Part shown: positions 58,106 through 64,000 of the stretch, in pieces
Layout of the letters: each line of letters starts with the position of its first letter
How positions within the stretch are numbered: the stretch's first letter is position 1
Assembly (NCBI GenBank): GCA_000378025.1
Contig: KB899087.1
Coordinates: forward strand, 992,001 to 1,056,000
DNA: 64,000 nucleotides
From: Xanthobacteraceae bacterium 501b
GTDB lineage: Bacteria > Pseudomonadota > Alphaproteobacteria > Rhizobiales > Xanthobacteraceae
Direction: 5' to 3'
Notes under the pieces: model-generated
Database searches by the model: none
What the model was told of the DNA's origin: nothing
Seen by the model: the letters and a program-made list of their open reading frames with translations, nothing else
Made by a program: the position numbers and the translations under genes

Positions 58106-59047
58106 ATGTTTGATATCGGCTGGACGGAATTTCTCGTCATCGGCGTGGTCGCCCTCGTGGTGATTGGACCGAAGGAGCTGCCGCGCGTGCTGCGCACGAT
58201 GGGGCAGGGCGTGCGCAAGCTTCGCCACATGGCGGGCGAGTTTCAGGGGCAGTTCAACGAGGCGCTGCGCGAGGCGGAGCTTTCCGACCTCAAGGACAGC
58301 GTGAGCGGGCTCCGGAGCGATCTCTCCGGGCTGGCGAGCAATGCCCGCGAGTCGATCTCCAAGGCGCTGCCGACCAACCCGCTGCAGGATATCGAAACCG
58401 ATCTGAAGGCGCCCACTGGCAGTGTCGAGGCCGGCACCGGCCTGCCGCCGGCGGCCGTGGCGGAGCCCGCGCTGCCCGCGCCCGGCGATCTGGAGCCGCA
58501 CCCGTTCGAGACGGTGGAGGATGAGGTCCGCAACGCGGCTGCCGGGCTTGAGGCGTCGGCCCCGGCCGCCGCTTCCGCGCCTGTGGCGGCCGCGACGCCG
58601 TCTCCGTCCGCGCCAGACTCTACCACCGCGCCACGGCCACAGACGGCGGCCGCTCCTGCGGAGGCTCCCAAGTCCATCGACGCGCCGAAGCCTGTTGATA
58701 CGCCAAAGCCTGCCGAAACGACCAAATCCGCCGACATGCCCAAGCCGGCGGAGCCTGCTCCTGCCGTCACGCCGGCCGCGAAGCCGAAGCGGGCACGTGC
58801 GGCCGCCGTGGCCGATGCCGCCTCCACCGATACACCATCCGCCGAGGCGCCGAAGCCCGCCCCCCGTCGCACGGCGCGCAAGCCTGTTGCGGCGACGGAA
58901 GTGGCCGAGCCGGAACTGTTCGAGGCGGTCGCCTCGCTGGATCAGGGCGCACCGGCCGAACGCGCCGCCAAGCCGGCTGCCAAACGGGCTACCAAGCCGC
59001 GCGTCAAGGTCAAGCCGGCCTCCGGCAATGAAGGGCCGGCCCTATGA
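58106..59047 (+). CDS. tatB: Sec-independent translocase protein TatB
   Basis: 313 residues. The N-terminus MFDIGWTEFLVIGVVALVVIGPKELPRVLRTMGQGVRKLRHMAGEFQGQF is the TatB membrane and amphipathic helix with the conserved Glu and GP hinge. The helical part continues to ~residue 90; the rest (~220 residues) is Pro/Ala/Thr-rich with repeated KP(V/A)(D/E)TPKPA units, making it nearly twice as long as E. coli TatB (171). It binds Tat signal peptides together with TatC. Overlaps tatC by four bases (ATGA). Confidence 0.92.
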   Translation: MFDIGWTEFLVIGVVALVVIGPKELPRVLRTMGQGVRKLRHMAGEFQGQFNEALREAELSDLKDSVSGLRSDLSGLASNARESISKALPTNPLQDIETDLKAPTGSVEAGTGLPPAAVAEPALPAPGDLEPHPFETVEDEVRNAAAGLEASAPAAASAPVAAATPSPSAPDSTTAPRPQTAAAPAEAPKSIDAPKPVDTPKPAETTKSADMPKPAEPAPAVTPAAKPKRARAAAVADAASTDTPSAEAPKPAPRRTARKPVAATEVAEPELFEAVASLDQGAPAERAAKPAAKRATKPRVKVKPASGNEGPAL

Positions 59048-59847
59048 GCCAGGATGAAATCGACGCCTCGAAGGCGCCGCTGATCGAGCATCTGATCGAG
59101 CTGCGCTCGCGCCTCATCAAGTCGCTGATCGCGTTCTTTATCGCCTTCTTCGCCTGCTTCATGCTGGGTAAGTTCATCTACAACATCCTGCTCTGGCCCT
59201 ATGAGTTCGCGGCCGGCGGCACCGAGCATGTGAAGCTCATCTACACCGCGCCGCAGGAATTCCTGTTCACCCAGATCAAGCTCGGCATGTTCGGTGCGGC
59301 CTTCATCTCCTTCCCCATCGTGGCGACGCAGATCTACATGTTCGTCGCGCCGGGGCTCTACAGCCACGAGAAGAACGCCTTTCGCCCCTATCTGGTGGCG
59401 ACGCCGGTGTGCTTCCTGATCGGGGCGGCCTTCGTCTATTTCGTCGCCATGCCGCTGGCGATGACCTACTTCCTCTCCATGCAGCAGTTGGCCGGGCCGG
59501 ATACGCCCGAGATTTCGATGCTGCCGCAGGTCAGCGAATATTTGTCGCTGATCATGACGCTGATCTTCGCCTTCGGCATCTGCTTCCAGTTGCCTGTGAT
59601 CCTCACCCTTCTGGCACAGATTGGGGTCGTCACGTCGGACCAGCTGAAGAAGGCGCGGCGCTACGCGATTGTCGGCGTGTTCGTCGCCGCGGCGGTGCTG
59701 ACGCCGCCTGACGTGGTGAGCCAGTTCGCCCTCGCCATCCCGACGCTGCTTCTCTACGAGGTCTCGGTCCTGCTGGTGCGCATGGTCGAGAAGAAGAAAA
59801 AGCGCGCGGCGGAAGCAGCGGAAGCGGCCGAAAACGCCGCCGTCTGA
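59044..59847 (+). CDS. tatC: Sec-independent translocase protein TatC
   Basis: 267 residues, six membrane helices. Family marks: IEHLIELRSRLIKSLIAFFIAFFACF at the N-terminus, YTAPQEFLFTQIKLGMFGAAFISFPIVATQIYMFVAPGLY with the conserved signal-binding region, and QLPVILTLLAQIGVVTSDQLKKARRYAIVGVFVAAAVLTPPDVVSQ. A basic tail with KKKKRAAEAAEAAE ends it. Receptor core for RR signal peptides. serS follows after a repeat-filled gap. Confidence 0.96.
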   Translation: MSQDEIDASKAPLIEHLIELRSRLIKSLIAFFIAFFACFMLGKFIYNILLWPYEFAAGGTEHVKLIYTAPQEFLFTQIKLGMFGAAFISFPIVATQIYMFVAPGLYSHEKNAFRPYLVATPVCFLIGAAFVYFVAMPLAMTYFLSMQQLAGPDTPEISMLPQVSEYLSLIMTLIFAFGICFQLPVILTLLAQIGVVTSDQLKKARRYAIVGVFVAAAVLTPPDVVSQFALAIPTLLLYEVSVLLVRMVEKKKKRAAEAAEAAENAAV

Positions 59848-59871
59848 GGCGGGGCGGTCTGCGCCAGGTCG

Positions 59872-59985
59872 GCATGCCTCAAAGCCCGGCTTTGCCGGGC
59901 ACCTCAGGATGACGATGTTCTCTTGGGCGGAACAGGCTGCCGTCATGCTGAGGTTCGAGCGAAGCGAGCCTCGAAGCACGCATAC
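59872..59985. repeat. Palindromic intergenic repeat between tatC and serS
   Basis: A perfect hairpin GCCCGGC-TTT-GCCGGGC (59884-59900) is followed by a second palindromic block, TGCTGAGGTTCGAGCGAAGC and GAGCCTCGAAGCA. These blocks are of a kind often repeated in Hyphomicrobiales genomes. The first hairpin may end tatABC transcription. Confidence 0.65.
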
Positions 59986-60096
59986 GCCCGCACGCGCTTT
60001 CGCGCGGGCCCGCACTTGTCCCCGCCGTCCCGATTGGCTACGTCCCTGCAGTCCCGGCGCGAGGCCGGGAGCGGCGCGTTTGAAGGCGAGACTGCC

Positions 60097-61503
60097 ATGC
60101 ACGACATCAAGTGGATCCGCGAGGAGCCGAACGGGCTCATCAACGCGCTGGTGCGGCGCGGGACGGCCTCCGAGGAGGCGACGGCGCTGGTCGACGGGCT
60201 GATCGCCCTCGACGAGACCCGCCGCGCCGGCATCGTCAAGCTGGAAGAGCTGCAGGCCCGCCGCAACGCCGCCTCGAAGGAGATCGGCGCCGCCAAGAAG
60301 GCCGGCGAGAACGACCGCGCCGAGGCGCTGATGGCCGAGGTCGGGGCGCTGAAGACCGATATTCCGGCGCTGGAAGAGCAGGTGAAGGCGGCCGAGGGTG
60401 AGCTGCACAGCCGCCTCGCCGCCATCCCCAACGCGCCGCTGGCCGAGGTGCCGGAAGGCGCCGACGAGCACGGCAATGTCGAGATCGCGCTGGTCGGCCA
60501 GAAAATCGGCTTTCCCTTTGTCGCCAAGCAGCATTTCGAGATCGGCGAAGGCCTCGGCCAGATGGATTTCGAGGCGGCGGCCAAACTCTCCGGCGCGCGT
60601 TTCGTCGTGCTGAAGAACAAGCTGGCGCGTCTGGAGCGCGCCATCGGCCAGTTCTTCATCGACACCCACACCGAAGAACACGGCTACATGGAAGTCGCGC
60701 CGCCCATTCTGGTGAACGACGCGGCGATGTTCGGCACGGCACAGCTGCCAAAGTTCAAGGACGATCAGTTCCTTGTTGGTACTGTGCTGGGTCGAGAGCA
60801 CGCCTTTGGATACGCTGGCGACCTTGGGCGACAGGGTGAAGCTGAGAGCGACATCGTCTCGGAAGCCAAGCAATTCGAGAATTTGGCAGGGGGCACGCAT
60901 TGGCTCATCCCCACAGCGGAAGTCCCGCTGACCAATCTCGTCGCCCAGTCCATACTCTCCGAGGAAGAACTGCCGCTGCGCTTCACCGCGCTCACCCCCT
61001 GCTTCCGCGCCGAGGCGGGGTCGGCGGGGCGCGATACGCGCGGGATGATCCGCCAGCACCAGTTCAACAAGGTGGAGATGGTCTCCATCACCACGCCGGA
61101 ACAGTCGGCGGACGAACATGAGCGCATGCTGGCCTGCGCGCAGGCGGTGCTGAAGAAGCTCGGCCTGCATTTCCGGGTGATGACGCTGTGCACCGGCGAC
61201 ATGGGCTTCGCCTCGGCCAAGACCTATGACATCGAGGTCTGGCTGCCGGGGCAGAACGCCTTCCGCGAGATTTCCTCCTGCTCCACCTGCACCGATTTCC
61301 AGGCGCGGCGGATGAATGCGCGCTACCGCCCGGCCGGCGCCAAGGCGCCGCGCTATCTGCACACGCTCAACGGCTCGGGCGTCGCGGTCGGCCGGGCGAT
61401 GGTGGCGATCCTGGAGAATTACCAGAACGAGGACGGCTCGGTCACGGTGCCTGACGTGCTGGTGCCCTATATGGGCGGGCTGACGCGGATCGAGAAGAAC
61501 TGA
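60097..61503 (+). CDS. serS: Serine--tRNA ligase with an atypical inserted segment
   Basis: 468-residue class II synthetase, about 40 longer than usual. N-terminal coiled-coil tRNA arm (residues ~25-110), motif 1 around [24 protein letters not shown] (198-220), motif 2 region [36 protein letters not shown], and motif 3 [20 protein letters not shown]. Residues ~226-266, between LPKFKDDQF and [12 protein letters not shown], are an extra stretch not expected in the family; by hand 18 of its 41 codons end in A or T, far more than in the rest of the gene. The frame is kept, and all catalytic motifs remain, so it is probably active. Start at ATG 60097 after GGCGAG. Confidence 0.93.
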   Translation: MHDIKWIREEPNGLINALVRRGTASEEATALVDGLIALDETRRAGIVKLEELQARRNAASKEIGAAKKAGENDRAEALMAEVGALKTDIPALEEQVKAAEGELHSRLAAIPNAPLAEVPEGADEHGNVEIALVGQKIGFPFVAKQHFEIGEGLGQMDFEAAAKLSGARFVVLKNKLARLERAIGQFFIDTHTEEHGYMEVAPPILVNDAAMFGTAQLPKFKDDQFLVGTVLGREHAFGYAGDLGRQGEAESDIVSEAKQFENLAGGTHWLIPTAEVPLTNLVAQSILSEEELPLRFTALTPCFRAEAGSAGRDTRGMIRQHQFNKVEMVSITTPEQSADEHERMLACAQAVLKKLGLHFRVMTLCTGDMGFASAKTYDIEVWLPGQNAFREISSCSTCTDFQARRMNARYRPAGAKAPRYLHTLNGSGVAVGRAMVAILENYQNEDGSVTVPDVLVPYMGGLTRIEKN

Positions 61504-61520
61504 GCCCGGTCGCACGCAGC

Positions 61521-61611
61521 GTCATCCCGGAATCGCCGTCAGGCGATATCCGGGATCGGGGGCAAGCCGGAGGACGATCCCGGCTCTGCGCTGCGCTTCG
61601 GCCGGGATGAC
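61521..61611. repeat. REP-like palindromic element between serS and surE
   Basis: Outer GTCATCCCGG and CCGGGATGAC arms; inside is ATCCCGGAATCGCC (61523-61536) pairing with GGCGATATCCGGGAT (61542-61556). Same family as 46797-46884. Confidence 0.75.
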
Positions 61612-61634
61612 GTCGAACTTAAAAGCGAGGACAG

Positions 61635-62408
61635 ATGCGCATCCTGGTGACGAATGACGACGGCATCCACGCGCCGGGGCTGGAGGCGTGCGTCCGCATC
61701 GCGCGTGCGCTGTCCGACGATGTGTGGGTGGTGGCGCCGGAAACGGACCAGTCCGGCGTGTCTCATTCGCTCTCGCTGTCCGATCCGCTGCGGCTACGGC
61801 AGGTTGAGGAAAAGCGCTTCGCCCTGAAGGGCACGCCGACCGATTGCGTCATCATGGCGGTGCGGCACATTCTCGCCGACCACAAGCCCGACCTTGTGCT
61901 GTCAGGCGTCAATCGCGGCCAGAACGTGGCCGAGGATGTCGGCTATTCCGGCACGGTGGCCGGCGCCATGGAAGGCACGGTGCTCGGCATCCCCTCGGTC
62001 GCGCTTTCGCAGGCCTATGGTTTCGAGACCAAGAAGGCGCCGCCCTATGATGTCGCCGAGCATTGGGGCCCGCAGGTGATCCGCACCCTGCTGGAGGAGG
62101 GCATTCCGCCCGGCATCGTGGTGAATGTGAACTTCCCCAACCGCCCGGTGAACGAGGTGCGCGGCATCGCCGTGACCGCGCAGGGCCGGCGAGACCAGGA
62201 TTTGCTGCGCATTGACGAGCGGGCGGACGGGCGCGGAAATCCCTATTACTGGATCGCCTTTGAAAAGCGTATCTTCGAGACGGTGAATGGTTCGGATCTG
62301 CACGCGCTCGACGAGGGCTGCATTTCAGTCACGCCGCTGCGTCTCGACATGACCGACGAGCCGATGATGACGAGGCTCGCGCAGGTTTTCGCGGCTAAGC
62401 CGCGCTGA
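61635..62408 (+). CDS. surE: 5'/3'-nucleotidase SurE
   Basis: 257-residue metal-dependent nucleoside monophosphatase of stationary-phase survival. The active site opens the protein: MRILVTNDDGIHAPG (Asp 8, Asp 9), then the metal-binding SGVSHSLSLSDPL and VLSGVNRGQNVAEDVGYSGTVAGAMEG. It precedes pcm by 41 bases, the classic surE-pcm pair for survival and protein repair. Confidence 0.95.
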   Translation: MRILVTNDDGIHAPGLEACVRIARALSDDVWVVAPETDQSGVSHSLSLSDPLRLRQVEEKRFALKGTPTDCVIMAVRHILADHKPDLVLSGVNRGQNVAEDVGYSGTVAGAMEGTVLGIPSVALSQAYGFETKKAPPYDVAEHWGPQVIRTLLEEGIPPGIVVNVNFPNRPVNEVRGIAVTAQGRRDQDLLRIDERADGRGNPYYWIAFEKRIFETVNGSDLHALDEGCISVTPLRLDMTDEPMMTRLAQVFAAKPR

Positions 62409-62449
62409 GGCATGGGCCCGCCGTTCCGGACGGGGCAGGGAGGTCGCCC

Positions 62450-63106
62450 GTGAGCGGCGCCGACAAGAGCGAGGATCTGCAGCGCGCCGAATTGCTGCTG
62501 GCGCTGCGCAAGCGCGGGCTGCGCGAGCGGCAGGTGATGCGCGCCATGGAGCAGGTGCCGCGCGAGCGCTTCGTCGAGCCGGCCTTCCGTCCCATCGCCT
62601 GGCAGGACCTCGCTCTGCCGATCGATTGCGGCCAGACCATCAGCCAGCCCACCGTGGTGGCGCTGATGACCGAGGCGCTGGAACTCGGCCCCTCGCACAG
62701 CGTGCTGGAGGTGGGCACCGGCTCGGGCTACCAGACCGCCATCCTCGCCAGCATCGCCGGCCATGTGGTGACGCTGGAGCGCTTCCGCACGCTGGCGGAC
62801 TCGGCGGCTCGCCGGCTCGCCTCGCTCGGCATCGCCAATGTCGAGGTGCTGGTCGCCGATGGGCGGGACGGCGCCCCCCAGAGCGCCCCCTTCGACCGCA
62901 TCCTGCTCACCGCCGCGGTGGAGGAGGTGCCGCCGGCGCTTTTCGAGCAACTGGCGATGGGCGGCATACTCGTCGCCCCGGTCGGGCCGCCCGAGGGCAC
63001 GCAGTTTCTCATGCGCTACCGCCGCGGATTGCAGGGGCTGGAGACGCGCGAACTCGGGCTGGTGCGGTTCGTTCCGATGTTGCCCGGTGTCGCGGTAGTG
63101 CTCTGA
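62450..63106 (+). CDS. pcm: Protein-L-isoaspartate O-methyltransferase
   Basis: 218 residues, GTG start at 62450 after GGGAGG. Canonical PCMT: MRAMEQVPRERFVEPAFRPIAWQDLALPIDCGQTISQPTVVALMTEAL contains the GQTISQP substrate loop, and VLEVGTGSGYQTAILASIAGHVVTLERF is the SAM site. It methylates isoaspartyl residues in aged proteins to allow repair. Coupled in operon with surE. Confidence 0.94.
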   Translation: MSGADKSEDLQRAELLLALRKRGLRERQVMRAMEQVPRERFVEPAFRPIAWQDLALPIDCGQTISQPTVVALMTEALELGPSHSVLEVGTGSGYQTAILASIAGHVVTLERFRTLADSAARRLASLGIANVEVLVADGRDGAPQSAPFDRILLTAAVEEVPPALFEQLAMGGILVAPVGPPEGTQFLMRYRRGLQGLETRELGLVRFVPMLPGVAVVL

Positions 63107-63214
63107 GAATGCCGGGAATCCGCCATTTTTCCTGACGTGTCGGGCCCGGCTTAAGCGGCTGTTTACCTGTACGACGCATTAATCTCCACGAGTCCAGCGT
63201 TCGGGTGGGGTGCG

Positions 63215-64000
63215 ATGCGTAAATTTCTGACGGCGTCCGGTAGCGGTCCCCTCATGCGGATTTCCTTCGTCGTTCTGACGGCGGGGGGAATGGCCGCGTG
63301 CAGCGCCGATTCCGCCCGGTTCAGCAGCAATCCCAACTCAAATCCCTTCGCATCGTCGCCGACCTATACCGGCTCGGTTGCCGCCGCCCCGACGGGCGCG
63401 GTGCAGAGCGCGCCGATGGGCGGATCGTCGACGGGTGGCGTGCCGCTGGCGCCGATCGGCCAGCCAGTCGCCAGCGCCTCGCCCGCCCCCTACGGCACGC
63501 CGGCCCCCTATGGAGCCCCCGCTCCCTATGGCACGCCGGTGGCGAGCGCTCCTTATGGCGCCCCGACCCAGCTTTCCGCCGCTCCCACCTACACGCCGCC
63601 GGCCGCGCCGCAGGCCGGCTATGGCGGTACCCAGCCGCTCTATGGCAGCCAGCCGCAGCCGCTGCAGGCGCCCGTTGCCGCCGCCCCGGTGCGCACGCCC
63701 GCCCCGCAGGTTGCTGCCGCCGGCGGCTCTCATGTGGTGGCGCCGGGCGAGACGCTGAGCTCGATCGCCCGCAATTACGGGCTGACGCGCACCGAACTGG
63801 CGAATGCCAACGGCATCGACTTCAACACCATGGTGCGGATCGGCCAGAAGCTGACCATTCCCGGTTCCGCTGGCGGGGCGGTGATCGCCGCTGCGCCCAA
63901 GCCGGCAATCGCCACCCCGGTGGCGCCGAAGCCGACCCCGGTGGTCGCCACCGCGCCCGCAACACCGGCTGTCGCGCCGGTCGCCCAGGCGACCGCGGCG
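63215..64000 (+). CDS. LysM lipoprotein, probably M23-type envelope protein, 3' end cut by window
   Basis: Open to the window end (262 residues visible). An N-terminal hydrophobic segment, ISFVVLTAGGMAACSAD, ends in a lipobox-like AAC, so outer-membrane lipidation is possible. Then ~140 residues of Pro/Gly/Ala/Tyr-rich linker with repeated APYGTPAPYGAP-type units. One LysM domain follows (SHVVAPGETLSSIARNYGLTRTELANANGIDFNTMVRIGQKLTIPG), which binds peptidoglycan. After pcm, this position in related genomes holds a NlpD-like LysM-M23 protein that activates amidases in division; the M23 part would lie beyond the window. Start at ATG 63215. Confidence 0.8.
   Translation, partial: MRKFLTASGSGPLMRISFVVLTAGGMAACSADSARFSSNPNSNPFASSPTYTGSVAAAPTGAVQSAPMGGSSTGGVPLAPIGQPVASASPAPYGTPAPYGAPAPYGTPVASAPYGAPTQLSAAPTYTPPAAPQAGYGGTQPLYGSQPQPLQAPVAAAPVRTPAPQVAAAGGSHVVAPGETLSSIARNYGLTRTELANANGIDFNTMVRIGQKLTIPGSAGGAVIAAAPKPAIATPVAPKPTPVVATAPATPAVAPVAQATAA

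Overview
The window is GC-rich (about two thirds G+C by eye) and reads as the chromosome of an alphaproteobacterium of the order Hyphomicrobiales, probably near Xanthobacteraceae (Ancylobacter/Starkeya-like). The support is gene content and order: a PopZ/DUF2497 protein beside valS, the run nagZ-scpA-scpB-tatA-tatB-tatC-serS-surE-pcm, erpA-dgt-argS-SPOR, and Ti-type conjugation genes. The genus is inference; no 16S gene is present.

Layout. 1-5 kb: the end of a response regulator, a Na/Pi cotransporter, and a leftward group made of an NCS2 permease, a STAS anti-anti-sigma protein and an RsbW-like ATPase. 5-10 kb: an ArsR-type metal sensor with a histidine-rich tail, then a cobalamin riboswitch leading a BtuFCD-like ABC importer and a methyltransferase. 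10-12.4 kb: a small secreted cysteine-repeat protein and a Tat-exported amidohydrolase. 12.4-13.5 kb: an AT-rich stretch and a broken P4-type integrase.

13.5-33.2 kb is an integrated mobilizable element. It is inserted at the 3' end of tRNA-Asn, with an intact tyrosine integrase next to the tRNA, a short direct repeat of the tRNA end at the far side, and paired GGCCAACA motifs inside each end. It carries a restriction/defence load: an Mrr-like nuclease, a four-gene type I restriction-modification operon whose HsdS has an extra C-terminal domain and which has an unknown gene between hsdS and hsdR, a Fic protein and an unrecognised 323-residue protein. It also has a mobilization module (traD, traC, an oriT with an IncQ/Ti-like nic sequence, traA relaxase-helicase) and small regulators (XRE, AlpA). 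No mating-pore or coupling-protein genes are seen, so it probably depends on a helper. The broken integrase and a more diverged att-like copy near 10.0 kb suggest repeated integrations at the same tRNA.

33.4-64 kb is core chromosome: an ABC exporter, tRNA-Cys, a TolC-like protein, popZ, valS, a MgtC-like protein, ilvD, a Sel1-repeat protein, xth, mtnN, erpA, dgt, argS, a SPOR protein, nagZ, scpAB, an orphan ABC ATPase, tatABC, serS, surE, pcm and the start of a LysM lipoprotein. This region has three intergenic palindromic repeats. Its serS contains an in-frame segment of about 40 codons with unusual codon use.

The most unusual points are the permease/STAS/ATPase group with a degenerate GHKL-like tail on the permease, the serS insert, the modified type I restriction operon, and the layered tRNA-Asn integration site with its oriT.
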